Positions 1 to 8,223 of a stretch of DNA of 33,232 bases are shown piece by piece. The notes beneath the pieces were generated by a model, which saw nothing but the letters and a program-made list of their open reading frames with translations, made no database searches and was not told the origin of the DNA. The DNA comes from Paracoccaceae bacterium. Its GTDB lineage: Bacteria > Pseudomonadota > Alphaproteobacteria > Rhodobacterales > Rhodobacteraceae. Position numbers and translations under genes: made by a program. The stretch's first letter is position 1. Each line of letters opens with the position of its first letter. Location: NCBI GenBank assembly GCA_020846995.1, contig JADLCV010000098.1:1-33232 (forward strand), written 5' to 3'.

Positions 1-546
1 GGCGAGGAGCGGGCGGCGGCCGGCCACCGGCTCGGCGAAGGCAAGCATCGCCTCGGCTTCCTGCGCGCCGAGGAGCGGGTAGAAACCGTCGTCGGCCCCC
101 TCGCTCGCCAGCAGGACCCCGGTGTTGATCCAGAGCGCCTCGAGCGTGGCGAGCCCCACGCGGACGACCTCGAGCGCCGCCCCGGGGACCAGCCGGCCGA
201 CCCCGAAGCGGCCGACGAGGGCCCGCGCGCGCAGGAAGGCATGGGCCTCGCCCATCACCCCGGCGGCCGGGCCGGTCGGCAGGAGCACCGGCTGGTCGGG
301 CAGGAGCGCGAGGTCGGCGCAGGCCGAGAGGCTTCCCCCGGGGACATGGACGAGCACCGTCCCGGCCGGAAGCGAGAGCCGGGTCAGGCTCGCGACCGGG
401 CAGAGGCCGCCGCCGAAGGTCGCGACCCGCACGCCCGGGCGCAGCGTCTCCACGGGCCGCCAGCCCGCCTCGGTCGCGACCAGGCTCCCGGCCACGATGC
501 CGCCCGCCGCCGCCATCCCCAACCCCTTCGCCGTTTCGCTCGCCAT
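1..546 (-). CDS. Hint-domain protein, 3' part cut off by window edge
   Basis: The frame is open from an ATG at 546 to base 1, giving 182 codons with the C-terminus outside the window. A GGAGAGG ribosome site lies just upstream of the ATG. Residues about 14-45 (GIVAGSLVATEAGWRPVETL and onward to VATFGGG) match the opening beta-strands of Hint (Hedgehog/intein) domains such as Hint_2, which are frequent in Rhodobacterales proteins, often at the end of secreted or RTX-like proteins. Here the domain sits at the N-terminus of a small protein. The Cys or Ser expected as the splicing nucleophile at the start of the domain is absent (GIVAG), so autoprocessing is doubtful. Its role is unknown. It reads away from the tRNA-Gly gene. 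Confidence 0.7.
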   Translation of the reverse strand, partial: MASETAKGLGMAAAGGIVAGSLVATEAGWRPVETLRPGVRVATFGGGLCPVASLTRLSLPAGTVLVHVPGGSLSACADLALLPDQPVLLPTGPAAGVMGEAHAFLRARALVGRFGVGRLVPGAALEVVRVGLATLEALWINTGVLLASEGADDGFYPLLGAQEAEAMLAFAEPVAGRRPLLA

Positions 547-795
547 GGCCCCTCTCCGTCATCCGATCCCGGCTGCCCCTCGGGCGGCCCTGACCCACAA
601 GGCACCCGGATTTCGCCATCATTCGGACACAGGTCGGGCGCCGGCGCGGCAGTGGTGCGGCTCCGTGGCCGGAACCCCTCCGGCCGGCGCGATTGACGCG
701 GCCGGCCGCCTCCGGCAACCGCCCGTCAACCAGTTCCCGCCAACTTCCCCGGGGCGACGCCGCCACCCGCCGCCCTGGCGCCCGCGCATTCCCTC

Positions 796-824
796 TTGCG
801 GCCGGCCGCGCGAGTGGCTACATC
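796..824 (+). promoter_or_regulatory. Putative sigma-70 promoter of tRNA-Gly
   Basis: TTGCGG at 796-801 and TACATC at 819-824 are separated by exactly 17 bp, and the tRNA begins 17 bp after the -10 box. The spacing and the A/T letters in a very G+C-rich background support a vegetative promoter. It may also feed hisB. Confidence 0.5.
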
Positions 825-841
825 GCCCCCTACCCAGGGAT

Positions 842-916
842 GCGGGTGTAGCTCAGGGGTAGAGCACAACCTTGCCAAGGTTGGGGTCGAGGGTTCGAAT
901 CCCTTCGCCCGCTCCA
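842..916 (+). tRNA. tRNA-Gly (anticodon GCC)
   Basis: The full cloverleaf can be drawn. The acceptor arm GCGGGTG pairs with CGCCCGC (one G-U), the D arm is GCTC/GAGC, and the anticodon stem CAACC/GGTTG holds the loop TTGCCAA, giving anticodon GCC. The T arm carries the invariant TTCGAAT, and a genome-encoded CCA ends at 916. The gene decodes GGC and GGT, the former heavily used in this genome. Confidence 0.96.
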
Positions 917-945
917 GGGTTCCAGCCACCGGCGACGCGGCGCCC

Positions 946-963
946 GCGGGGCTTTCGCCCCGC
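946..963 (+). terminator. Hairpin downstream of tRNA-Gly
   Basis: A 7-bp perfect stem, GCGGGGC/GCCCCGC, encloses a TTTC loop 29 nt after the tRNA. No T-run follows, so it may be a weak terminator or a 3'-end processing signal, and read-through into hisB is possible. Confidence 0.3.
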
Positions 964-1012
964 TGCCGGGCCGGCGGCGAGGCCCCGTGCCGCGGTGACG
1001 GGAGGGCCAGGG

Positions 1013-1600
1013 ATGCGCAGGGCCGAGATCACCCGAAGGACCGCCGAGACCGAGGTCGCGCTCGCCCTCGACCTCGACGGCAGCGGCCGGCGCAGGATCG
1101 CGACCGGGGTCGGGTTCCTCGACCACATGCTCGACCAGCTCGCCCGCCACGCGCTCTTCGACCTCACGCTCGAGGCGCGGGGCGATACCGACATCGACGA
1201 CCACCACACGGTCGAGGACTGCGGCATCGCCCTCGGCCAGGCGCTGGCGGCCGCCCTCGGCGACAAGCGCGGCATCCGCCGCTACGGCGAATGCACGCTG
1301 CCCATGGACGATGCCCGCGTCCACGCCGCCCTCGATCTCTCGGGGCGGCCCTTCCTCGTCTGGGCGCTCGCCTTCCCGACCGCGAAGGTCGGGGCCTTCG
1401 ACGTCGAGCTCGTGCGCGAGTTCTTCCAGGCCCTGGCGAGCCACGGCGGCATCACCCTCCACGTCACCGCCGCGGCCGGCGTCAACAGCCACCACCTCGC
1501 CGAGGCGGCCTTCAAGGCCGTGGCCCGGGCCCTCCGCGCCGCCGTCGAGCCCGACCCGCGGGCCGCGGGCGAGATCCCCTCGACCAAGGGCGTGCTCTGA
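1013..1600 (+). CDS. hisB: Imidazoleglycerol-phosphate dehydratase HisB
   Basis: The enzyme dehydrates imidazole glycerol phosphate to imidazole acetol phosphate, step six of histidine synthesis (EC 4.2.1.19), in the cytoplasm. The 195-residue product is the usual length for the monofunctional enzyme, with no phosphatase domain. Diagnostic motifs are [15 protein letters not shown] near the N-terminus and two metal-binding repeats, [14 protein letters not shown] and [12 protein letters not shown], whose His and Glu residues bind manganese in the family. The C-terminus ends in the typical IPSTKGVL. The ATG at 1013 is chosen because GGAGGG at 1001-1006 gives ideal spacing and the family start MRRAEI follows. 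The frame stays open further upstream but runs into the tRNA. Confidence 0.96.
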   Translation: MRRAEITRRTAETEVALALDLDGSGRRRIATGVGFLDHMLDQLARHALFDLTLEARGDTDIDDHHTVEDCGIALGQALAAALGDKRGIRRYGECTLPMDDARVHAALDLSGRPFLVWALAFPTAKVGAFDVELVREFFQALASHGGITLHVTAAAGVNSHHLAEAAFKAVARALRAAVEPDPRAAGEIPSTKGVL

Positions 1601-1769
1601 GGGCCGCGGCCGCGGGCAGCGCCCCGGGGGCGGCGGCCGGGATGAACCCGGTCGGCCCCGTCGCGGCCGGGACCGGGGCCAGACCGATCCCCGGGGCGGC
1701 CGCCGGCAATGGCACCAACGCCGGCCCCGGGACCACGGGCGCGCCCGCCCCGGCCGGGGCCGTCCCCGC

Positions 1770-2408
1770 ATGCTGACGGTCCTCGTCGACGGCGCCGGCG
1801 GCAACCTCCATTCGGCGGCCAAGGCCTTCCGGCGGATGGCGGCCGAAACCGGCGGGGGCGAGGTCGCCGTCACCGCGCGGCCCGAGGTGGTGGCCGCCGC
1901 CGACCGCATCGTCCTGCCGGGCGACGGCGCCTTTCCTGCCTGCCGGGCGGGGCTCGCGCGCGTCCCGGGGCTTCTCGCCGCGATCGTCGAGGCGGTCGAG
2001 GGGCGCGGCCGGCCCTTCCTCGGCATCTGCATCGGCATGCAGCTTCTCGCCACCCGCGGCCTCGAGCATGGCGAGACCCCGGGCCTCGGCTGGGTGCCGG
2101 GGACGGTCGCGCGGCTCGCTCCCGCCGATCCCGCGCTCAAGGTCCCGCACATGGGCTGGAACGACCTCGTCCTCGAGGCCGCCCACCCCCTCGTCGGCGG
2201 CCTCGCCACCGGCGATCACGTCTATTTCGTCCACTCCTACGCCTTCGCCTGCGACGATCCCGCCGACCGGCTGGCCCATGCCGACCACGGCGGGCCGGTG
2301 ACGGCGATCGTCGCCCGCGCGAACGTCGCCGGCACCCAGTTCCACCCCGAGAAGAGCCAGGCCGCGGGCCTGCGCCTGATCGCGAACTTCCTCCGCTGGC
2401 GGCCCTGA
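1770..2408 (+). CDS. hisH: Imidazole glycerol phosphate synthase glutaminase subunit HisH
   Basis: This is the class I glutamine amidotransferase partner of HisF. It releases ammonia from glutamine, and HisF uses it to form imidazole glycerol phosphate and AICAR. The product is 212 residues, typical length. The nucleophile Cys87 lies in FLGICIGMQLLA, and His192 and Glu194 in TQFHPEKSQ complete the triad. The N-terminal strand reads VLVDGAGGNLHS where most HisH proteins have a DYGxGN motif, a mild divergence. The ATG at 1770 has only a weak G-rich ribosome site. The 169-bp gap after hisB is G+C-rich with no clear signal. The gene converges with hisE, although its partner hisF lies on the other strand. 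Confidence 0.93.
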   Translation: MLTVLVDGAGGNLHSAAKAFRRMAAETGGGEVAVTARPEVVAAADRIVLPGDGAFPACRAGLARVPGLLAAIVEAVEGRGRPFLGICIGMQLLATRGLEHGETPGLGWVPGTVARLAPADPALKVPHMGWNDLVLEAAHPLVGGLATGDHVYFVHSYAFACDDPADRLAHADHGGPVTAIVARANVAGTQFHPEKSQAAGLRLIANFLRWRP

Positions 2409-2683
2409 GCGCGGGGCCCGGACCCTTCCGGCGCCCGTTGATGACCCCGACGGCACCGCCGGCGTCGTCCCCCGCCCACCGCCCGCGGCGCGAAGGGCGC
2501 GGGCGTGCGCGCCACGTCGCCGCGGGCGGGCCCGAGCGGCGACGGGAGGGCCAGGGGAAGGAGGTGGCGCCGGCCACGTGCACGGTCTGCGGGCCCGCGG
2601 GGTGAGGCAGGGTCGCCGCCCGTTCCCCCGGGCCCGCGCACCGGCACGGGGGCGGCGCCCGCCGTCGCCCGAGGGGACGCGGG

Positions 2684-3028
2684 TCAGCCCCCGGGCTCCG
2701 CCGGCGGGGCGCGGCGGGCGGCCTTCTCGGCGAGCCCCGAAATCGCGGCCCGGCGGTCGAGTTCGGCGAGGACGAGGGCGAGCGGGACGTCGCTTGCGGC
2801 GAGGAGCACGAGGAGGTGGTAGAGGACGTCGGCCGCCTCGGCCCGGAGCCGCGCGGGGTCGCCCCGGACCCCCTCGATCACCGCCTCGAGCGCCTCCTCG
2901 CCGAACTTGCGCGCCGCCCGCTCGGGCCCCTCGGCGAGAAGGCGCGCCGTCCACGAGGTCGCGGGGTCGGCACCGCGGCGGGCCTCGATCGTTGCCCACA
3001 GCCGGTCGAGCGGATGGGGCGCGCTCAT
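2684..3028 (-). CDS. hisE: Phosphoribosyl-ATP pyrophosphatase HisE
   Basis: The enzyme hydrolyses phosphoribosyl-ATP to phosphoribosyl-AMP, the second step of histidine synthesis, as an all-alpha MazG-like nucleotide pyrophosphohydrolase. The 114-residue product carries the characteristic [12 protein letters not shown] segment and the following [13 protein letters not shown] helix, whose acidic residues coordinate magnesium in the family. Its ATG overlaps the hisF stop codon in an ATGA arrangement, so the two genes are translationally coupled and hisE needs no separate promoter. The C-terminal tail (APPAEPGG) is short and variable. The 275 bp between this stop and that of hisH hold no recognisable gene. 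Confidence 0.93.
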   Translation of the reverse strand: MSAPHPLDRLWATIEARRGADPATSWTARLLAEGPERAARKFGEEALEAVIEGVRGDPARLRAEAADVLYHLLVLLAASDVPLALVLAELDRRAAISGLAEKAARRAPPAEPGG

Positions 3029-3786
3029 GCCGGCCGGACCGGGATGCCGGCGGCGGCGAGATGGGCCTTGGCGGCGGCGATCGTGAAAGTGCCGAAATGG
3101 AAGACCGAGGCGGCGAGGACGGCCGCGGCGTGGCCGTCGCGGATGCCCTCGACGAGATGGTCGAGGCTGCCGACGCCGCCCGAGGCGATCACCGGCACCG
3201 CCACGGCATCGGCGACGGCCCGCGTCAGGGCGAGGTCGAAGCCCGCGCGGGTGCCGTCGCGGTCCATCGAGGTGAGAAGGATCTCGCCCGCCCCCCGCGT
3301 GGCCACGCTGCGGGCGAAGGCGACGGCGTCGATCCCCGTTCCCCGGCGGCCGCCGTGGGTGAAGACCTCCCAGCGCCCGGGGCCGGCGGCGCGGGCGTCG
3401 ATCGCGACGACGATGCACTGGCTGCCGAAGCGGTCGGCGCAGGCGGCCACGGTGTCGGGATCGGCGACCGCGGCCGAGTTGAGGCTGACCTTGTCGGCGC
3501 CGGCGAGGAGGAGGGCGTGGACGTCGTCGGGGCCGCGCACGCCGCCGCCGACCGTGAGCGGCATGAAGCAGGCCTCGGCCGTGCGGGTGACGAGGTCGAG
3601 AAGGACGGGGCGGTTCTCGTGGCTCGCGTGGATGTCGAGAAAGCAGAGTTCGTCGGCCCCGGCGGCGTCGTAGGCCGCGGCCGCCGCCACCGGGTCGCCG
3701 GCATCGACGAGGTTGACGAAGTTCACGCCCTTGACGACGCGGCCGCGGGCGACGTCGAGGCAGGGGATGACGCGGGCCTTGAGCAT
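3025..3786 (-). CDS. hisF: Imidazole glycerol phosphate synthase cyclase subunit HisF
   Basis: This (beta/alpha)8-barrel cyclase turns PRFAR plus HisH-derived ammonia into imidazole glycerol phosphate and AICAR. The product is 253 residues, full length. The two catalytic aspartates of the family fall at their canonical positions: Asp11 in RVIPCLDV and Asp130 in VVAIDAR. The phosphate-binding loops LTVGGGVR and VIASGGVGS are intact. The ATG at 3786 yields the standard start [12 protein letters not shown]. The gene is first in a two-gene hisFE unit on the minus strand. Two copies of a TTGCGC-containing 12-mer lie 26-49 bp upstream of the start and could belong to its promoter. Confidence 0.96.
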   Translation of the reverse strand: MLKARVIPCLDVARGRVVKGVNFVNLVDAGDPVAAAAAYDAAGADELCFLDIHASHENRPVLLDLVTRTAEACFMPLTVGGGVRGPDDVHALLLAGADKVSLNSAAVADPDTVAACADRFGSQCIVVAIDARAAGPGRWEVFTHGGRRGTGIDAVAFARSVATRGAGEILLTSMDRDGTRAGFDLALTRAVADAVAVPVIASGGVGSLDHLVEGIRDGHAAAVLAASVFHFGTFTIAAAKAHLAAAGIPVRPA

Positions 3787-3811
3787 GGCCCCGCTTGTGG
3801 CCCGCAGCCGC

Positions 3812-3835
3812 CCCCGGCGCAAGCCCCGGCGCAAG
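3812..3835. repeat. Perfect 12-nt tandem duplication upstream of hisF
   Basis: CCCCGGCGCAAG occurs twice head to tail at 3812-3823 and 3824-3835. On the minus strand each copy supplies a TTGCGC. The copy nearer hisF stands 17 bp before a weak CACAAG, so it could act as a -35 box. The remainder of 3787-4050 shows nothing codable. Confidence 0.5.
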
Positions 3836-4050
3836 CCCCCGGGCGGCCGTCCGGGACGGGCCTCCACGGCGGTCCTCCGCGCGAGGAGGCCGGCCGGGGC
3901 CGGGCTCCGCCTCGCCGGCGTCGAGGCGGGCCTCGCGGCCACGCCGGCGCCGCCGCCGGCGGGAGATCCGCCCCCGGGGCGCGCCCGCCCTCCGGAGGAC
4001 ACCCGCGATCCCGCCACCGCCGCGACGGCCCCCCCTGCCCGGGCGGTCCG

Positions 4051-4329
4051 TCAGCGGCGGGCGAGCCGCCGGGCCACCCAGAGCCCGAGGAGGAGGAGGA
4101 TGCCGACGACCGCAAGGGGTGCGGTGGCGATCGCGAGCCAGGCGAGAAGCCCCATCGCATGGAGCGCCTCCCCCCAGTCCTCGCCGCCGATGAGGCAGGG
4201 GCCTGGAAAGCCCTCGTGGAGGGTGCAGCCGTGGCGCCGGGCGATCGCGCTCGCGACGATCGCGAGCAGCATCGGCGCGAGCCCGCCGAGGATGAGGAGC
4301 CAGCCGAGGACGCGCAGGACCCGCCGCAA
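4051..4329 (-). CDS. Small two-helix membrane protein, function unknown
   Basis: The frame encodes two strong hydrophobic helices (VLGWLLILGGLAPMLLAIV and a C-terminal AWLAIATAPLAVVGILLLL) separated by a short loop with two cysteines (GCTLHEGFPGPCLIGGED), ending in a basic RRLARR tail. That layout resembles small uncharacterised membrane proteins of alphaproteobacteria. The two loop cysteines could form a disulfide if the loop is periplasmic. Start choice is uncertain. A TTG at 4329 has a GGGGGA ribosome site and places the first helix near the N-terminus (92 residues). An ATG at 4416 would add 29 Gly/Ala/Arg-rich residues with no sign of conservation. The gene is not in a tight operon. Confidence 0.6.
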   Translation of the reverse strand: MRRVLRVLGWLLILGGLAPMLLAIVASAIARRHGCTLHEGFPGPCLIGGEDWGEALHAMGLLAWLAIATAPLAVVGILLLLGLWVARRLARR

Positions 4330-4635
4330 CGCATTTCCCCCGACCCCGCCGCCCGCGGCGAGCCATCCCCCGGGGCCGCGGTCGCCCCCGGCCGGGACGC
4401 TCCTCCATTCTCGCATCGCCCGCGCGTCCGGCCAAGGGCGGGCCCCGGGGCGGGGGCCCGCGCGCGCCCCGCGCCCCGCTGCCGCCGGCATCGCCCCGGC
4501 CCCCCGGCGGGCGACCCATCCTTCGGTCCCCCGCGGCGCGGGGTGCCGCCCGGCCTGCCCCGGCCGGCGCCCCGCCGCGGGGGGAAGCGGGCGGGGGCGG
4601 TTCCCCGGGCCGCGAATCTACCCTAGGGGGAGGGC
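4330..4635. other. Intergenic, no convincing gene
   Basis: This 306-bp G+C-rich stretch contains the possible N-terminal extension of the small membrane protein (to 4416) and, at its right end, CTAG at 4623-4626 followed by a G/A-rich ribosome site for the methyltransferase. No other signal is seen. Confidence 0.5.
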
Positions 4636-5769
4636 ATGGAGGCACCCTTCGAAATCTTCCTCGTCGCTCCTCCGGGGTTCGAGCCCCTGCTTCGGGACGA
4701 GGCCGAGGCGGCGGGCTTCCCCGCGCCGGTGGCCGTGCCCGGCGGCGTCAGCCTGCGCGGCGGCTGGCCCGAGGTCTGGCGCGCGAACCTCGAGCTCCGG
4801 GGGGCGGCGCGGGTCCTCGTCCGCATCGCCGCCTTCCGCGCCCTCCATCTCGCCCAGCTCGACCGGCGGGCGCGGCGCATCGACTGGGCGGCCCTGCTGC
4901 CGCCGGGAGCGGCGGTGAAGGTCGAGGCGAGTTCGCGCGGCTCGCGCATCTGGCATGCCGGGGCGGCGGCGGCGCGCGTCCTCGGGGCCGTCGCGGCGGC
5001 GACCGGGGCCCGGCCCGGCCGCCTCGAGGAGGGGGCGCTGCGCCTTCTCGTGCGGCTTGACGACGATCTCTGCACGCTCAGCCTCGACAGCTCGGGCGAG
5101 CCCCTGCACCGGCGCGGCATCAAGCTCGAGGTCGGCCCGGCCCCCCTGCGCGAGACCCTCGCGGCCCTCCTCCTCGCCGCCTGCGGCTGGGAGGGGCGGA
5201 CGCCCGTCCTCGACCCCCTGTGCGGCTCGGGGACGATTCCGATCGTCGCCGCCGAGATCGCCCTCGGCCTCGCCCCCGGCCGGGCCCGCGCCTTCGCCTT
5301 CGAGAGGCTCGCGGGCTTCGATGCCGCGGCCTGGGCCGCGCTCCGGGCGCGGCCGCGGCTCGCGCGGTCGGAGGCGCGCATGGGGGGGGCGGACCGCGAC
5401 GCGGGCGCGATTCGCAGGGCCGCGGCCAACGCCCGCCGGGCCGGGGTCGAGGCCCGGCTGGACCTCCGGCAGGGAGCGATCTCCGATCTCGTCCCGCCCC
5501 CGGGGCCCGCGGGCCTCGTCCTCACCAACCCGCCCTGGGGGGTGCGGATCGGCGAGCGCCGGCCGCTCATGGCCCTTCACGGCGCCCTCGGGGCCGTGCT
5601 CCGGGCCCGCTTCGCGGGCTGGCGGGTGGGGATCGTCACCGCCGACGAGGGGCTCGCGCGCGCGACCGGCCTGCCCTTCGCCCCCCCCGGCCCGCCCCTC
5701 TCCCAGGGCGGGATCGCGGTCCGGCTCTGGCAGGCGGGGCCGCTCGCCGCGGGCGGCGGGGGCGCCTAG
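4636..5769 (+). CDS. THUMP-domain class I SAM-dependent RNA methyltransferase (RlmL-like)
   Basis: The 377-residue protein has the architecture of the RlmL N-terminal half and YpsC relatives. A ferredoxin-like/THUMP RNA-binding region covers about residues 1-165, followed by a Rossmann methyltransferase domain. The SAM-binding motif LDPLCGSGTIPI has Asp193 and Gly197-Gly199. The catalytic motif is TNPPWG at residues 297-302, the N-P-P-[FYW] signature of N2-guanine or N6-adenine methylation. The family modifies 23S rRNA guanines (m2G2445 in E. coli RlmL), and I infer a similar rRNA target. The second RlmK-type domain of E. coli RlmL is missing, as in many alphaproteobacteria. The start ATG follows a purine-rich GGGGGAGGG site. 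Confidence 0.85.
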   Translation: MEAPFEIFLVAPPGFEPLLRDEAEAAGFPAPVAVPGGVSLRGGWPEVWRANLELRGAARVLVRIAAFRALHLAQLDRRARRIDWAALLPPGAAVKVEASSRGSRIWHAGAAAARVLGAVAAATGARPGRLEEGALRLLVRLDDDLCTLSLDSSGEPLHRRGIKLEVGPAPLRETLAALLLAACGWEGRTPVLDPLCGSGTIPIVAAEIALGLAPGRARAFAFERLAGFDAAAWAALRARPRLARSEARMGGADRDAGAIRRAAANARRAGVEARLDLRQGAISDLVPPPGPAGLVLTNPPWGVRIGERRPLMALHGALGAVLRARFAGWRVGIVTADEGLARATGLPFAPPGPPLSQGGIAVRLWQAGPLAAGGGGA

Positions 5770-5779
5770 CGGGGCCCCG

Positions 5780-5804
5780 GCCCCCCGGCGACGGCCCGGG
5801 GGGC
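5780..5804. terminator. G+C-only hairpin between convergent genes
   Basis: A 9-bp perfect stem (GCCCCCCGG pairing with CCGGGGGGC) with a 7-nt loop lies 11 bp after the methyltransferase stop, between two convergent genes. There is no T-tract on either side, so termination is only a guess. The rest of 5770-6028 looks empty. Confidence 0.3.
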
Positions 5805-6028
5805 AGGGCAGGCCCGGGGGCCCCGGGGCAGGCCCATGTCGGCGCGCCGGCGCGGTCGCGCCCGCCCGGGACGGGGCGCCCGTGACGCGGGGCCCCGGGG
5901 CGCCCCTTGGGGGGGCGGAACCCTCGCGCCTCCCTCGCGCGGGCGCCCCCGGGGGCCGCCGAGGGCCGCGGCGGGCCCCGTGTCCGGCGGTGGCCGGCGG
6001 GGGCGCACGGGCCTGGCGGGGGGGGTGG

Positions 6029-6748
6029 CTAGGCCCCGAGCGCGGCGAGGGCGCGGGCGAGGTCGAGGGCACCGTCGTAGAGCGCCCGCCCCGCGATCGC
6101 CCCGGCGATCAGCCCCGTGTCGCGGAGCGCGAGGAGGTCGGCGAGCCCCGCGACCCCGCCCGAGGCGATGACCGGGATCGCGACTGCCCGGGCGAGGGCG
6201 GCGGTCGCGGCGACGTTCGGCCCGACCATGGCGCCGTCGCGGTCGATGTCGGTGTGGATCAGGGCGGCGACGCCCGCGTCCTCGAAGCGCCGGGCGAGGT
6301 CGGTGGCCGCGATCGCTGTCGCCCGGGCCCAGCCGCGGGTCGCGACAAGGCCGGTGCGGGCGTCGATGCCGACGGCGACGGCGCCGGGGAAGGCGCGCGC
6401 CGCCTTCCGCACGAGGTCGGGGTCCTCGACCGCCGCGGTGCCGAGGATGACGCGCGCGATCCCTGCCGCGAGCCAGCCCTCGATCGTCGCGAGGTCGCGG
6501 ATGCCGCCGCCGAGCTGGCAGGGGATGGCGACCGCGGCGAGGATCGCGGCGACGGCCTCCCGGTTGGCGGGCGCCCCGGCGAAGGCGCCGTCGAGGTCGA
6601 CGAGGTGCAGCCAACGGCAGCCCGCGGCGGCGAAGGCCCGGGCCGGGGCGGCGGGGTCGGCGGCGTAGAGGGTGGCACTGGCCATGTCGCCGCGCAGGAG
6701 CCGCACGCAGGCGCCGCCCTTGAGGTCGATGGCGGGGTAGAGGATCAT
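6029..6748 (-). CDS. hisA: ProFAR isomerase HisA
   Basis: The enzyme isomerises ProFAR to PRFAR (EC 5.3.1.16), supplying the HisF/HisH substrate. The 239-residue barrel is standard length. Asp8 in YPAIDLKGG and Asp129 in AVGIDARTG are the catalytic acid/base residues of the family. [12 protein letters not shown] and [10 protein letters not shown] bind the two substrate phosphates. The ATG at 6748 is preceded by GAGG and gives the consensus N-terminus MILYPAIDL. The gene is isolated here, about 2.2 kb from hisF with the RNA methyltransferase in between, whereas in many Rhodobacterales hisA and hisF lie together. Confidence 0.96.
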   Translation of the reverse strand: MILYPAIDLKGGACVRLLRGDMASATLYAADPAAPARAFAAAGCRWLHLVDLDGAFAGAPANREAVAAILAAVAIPCQLGGGIRDLATIEGWLAAGIARVILGTAAVEDPDLVRKAARAFPGAVAVGIDARTGLVATRGWARATAIAATDLARRFEDAGVAALIHTDIDRDGAMVGPNVAATAALARAVAIPVIASGGVAGLADLLALRDTGLIAGAIAGRALYDGALDLARALAALGA

Positions 6749-7102
6749 CGCCCAGCCTCGCGCGCCCGTGCCGTCGCCGCGCTTCTCTCGCACGCCCGCA
6801 GGGTCCCGCCAAGGGGCTCCGGCGCAGCCGCGCGCCCGCGCGATCGGGCCGGAGCGGCGGGGCGGCGGGGATCCTGCCGGTCCGCGACCCGGCTGCCGCC
6901 GCGCGACGGGGTGCCCCCGCGGCCGGCCATCCCCGTGCGGGGGCCGGCGCGGCCGCTCCGGCCGGCCGCGACCGTCCCGGTCCCCGCCGGCGGACGCGCG
7001 CGGGGCCGCGACGCCGCGCCCCCCCGGCGGGCCGGGCCGGCGGGCGGCGGCCGGCCGGGAGGTTCCGCGGCCGCGGGCGCGGCCGTGCCCCGGGGCCGGG
7101 CC
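6749..7102. other. Intergenic, palindrome but no gene
   Basis: This 354-bp G+C-rich gap lies between hisA and the btpA-like gene. It holds a 12-nt perfect palindrome (CCGCGGCCGCGG, 7065-7076) 27 bp past the btpA-like stop codon. Short open frames here have no ribosome site or protein-like composition. Confidence 0.4.
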
Positions 7103-7915
7103 TCAGCGGCCCGCCCGGAGGTCGCGGACGATGCCCATGAGGTGGCGCACGCGGGCCTCGTCGACGGGGTTCTCGAAGACGCCGCCTTCCTTGAAGAAGG
7201 TGCCGACGATGGCGCCGTCGGCGACCGCGAGCTGCTCGCGGACGTTGGTGTCGCGGACTCCGGTGTTGACGAGGACGGGCGTGCCCGGCACCGCCTCCCT
7301 GACCGCCGCGAGGATCGAGGAATCGGTCGGGGCGCCCGCCGTCAGGCCCGAGACGCAGAGCCCGTCGGGGCGGGCGTTGAAGACCGTGGTGCGGGCGATG
7401 TCGGCGATGCGCCGGCTGCCGAGGTAGGCGGCGGCCTCGGGGACGATGTTGAAGAGCAGGCGCGTGCGCCGCCGGTCGATGCGGGCGTGGTGGCGTGCCA
7501 CCGCCCCGACACTGGGGTTCCAGAGCCCGAAGTCGCTCGCATAGACGCCGGTGAAGATCTCGCGCGCGAAGGCCGCGCCGGTCGCGGCGGCGAGGTCGAC
7601 CGTCGCCCGGCCGTCCCAGAGGACGTTGACGCCGAAGGGCCGGTCGATGGCGTCGAGAAGCTCGCCGATGACGCGGGCCATGGCGATCGCCGTGATGGGC
7701 TCGGTCTCGGTCAGGTAGGGCAGGCTGAACTCGTTGGAGATCAGGATCCCGTCGACCCCGCCGCCGGCGAGCGCGGCGAGGTCGCGGCGGGCCGCGGCGA
7801 CGACGGCCGCGATCCCGCCCTCGGGGTCGTGGCCGGGATCGCCCGGCAGCGCCTTGAGGTGCAGCATGCCGATGACGGGGCGTCGCACCCCGAAGGTCGC
7901 CTCGATCCACTCCAT
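7103..7915 (-). CDS. btpA: BtpA/SgcQ family protein
   Basis: The 270-residue TIM-barrel protein contains the family hallmarks VIGMLHLKALPGDP near the N-terminus, GGVDGILISNEF, PFGVNVLWDG, and a C-terminal VLVNTGVRDTNVREQLAVADGAIVGTFFKEGG. BtpA was named for photosystem I stability in cyanobacteria. SgcQ is the E. coli homologue in a sugar cluster. The enzymatic role in non-phototrophs is unknown, and nothing here shows that the host is phototrophic. ATG 7915 is chosen for its GGAAGGAC ribosome site. An upstream continuation of the frame is Arg/Gly-rich and not protein-like. A promoter about 280 bp upstream implies a long leader. Confidence 0.85.
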   Translation of the reverse strand: MEWIEATFGVRRPVIGMLHLKALPGDPGHDPEGGIAAVVAAARRDLAALAGGGVDGILISNEFSLPYLTETEPITAIAMARVIGELLDAIDRPFGVNVLWDGRATVDLAAATGAAFAREIFTGVYASDFGLWNPSVGAVARHHARIDRRRTRLLFNIVPEAAAYLGSRRIADIARTTVFNARPDGLCVSGLTAGAPTDSSILAAVREAVPGTPVLVNTGVRDTNVREQLAVADGAIVGTFFKEGGVFENPVDEARVRHLMGIVRDLRAGR

Positions 7916-8194
7916 CGCCCGTCCTTCCGCTGAGCCCCCCGGCGGTTGCCGGGGCCGGTCGCGCCGCGTTGCGGGCCGGCGCCGGGGGCGAAGGCCCCGG
8001 TGGGCGGCAGAACCGGGCCCCGCCCCGCCGCCCGGGAAAGGCCGGGCCCGGACCGCTGCGCCCGCCCCCCCGAAGGCCCTGCACCGGGCCCGGCGCGCGG
8101 CCGCCACGCCACCCCTTCCCCGGGGCACCGCCCCGGAGAGATCGCTCCCGTCGTCGTTCCCGGCCCGTCCCTCCGGCCCCTTCGCCCCTCTGCC

Positions 8195-8223
8195 AGCCTA
8201 GGGGCGGGGGCGACGCGATGCAA
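8195..8223 (-). promoter_or_regulatory. Putative promoter of the btpA-like gene
   Basis: On the minus strand TTGCAT (8223-8218) and TAGGCT (8200-8195) are 17 bp apart, both close to the sigma-70 consensus. Transcription would start near 8188 and give a leader of roughly 270 nt before the ATG at 7915. Confidence 0.5.

Noticed and set aside
693..729. TTGACG and CGTCAA arms around a GCGGCCGGCCGC palindrome upstream of the tRNA
   Set aside because: The arms are only 6 bp with a 25-nt loop in G+C-rich DNA. They are not placed as promoter elements for either neighbour, so chance is likely.
1642..1776. A 44-codon frame in the hisB-hisH gap whose stop overlaps the hisH ATG
   Set aside because: It has poor ribosome site and a Gly/Ala/Pro-only peptide. 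The overlap may be chance, although coupling to hisH cannot be excluded.
2578..4626. A 682-codon plus-strand open frame over hisE-hisF
   Set aside because: It is the antisense shadow of clear hisF and hisE genes, with no ribosome site or domain.
4955..7933. A 992-codon open frame on the plus strand across the methyltransferase, hisA and btpA-like genes
   Set aside because: Extreme G+C removes stop codons from all frames. The translation is Arg/Gly/Pro-rich and lies over well-supported genes in other frames.
7916..8190. Possible thiamine or other known riboswitch in the btpA leader
   Set aside because: No conserved riboswitch core (for example the thi-box CTGAGA and GATCTGG blocks) could be found by eye.
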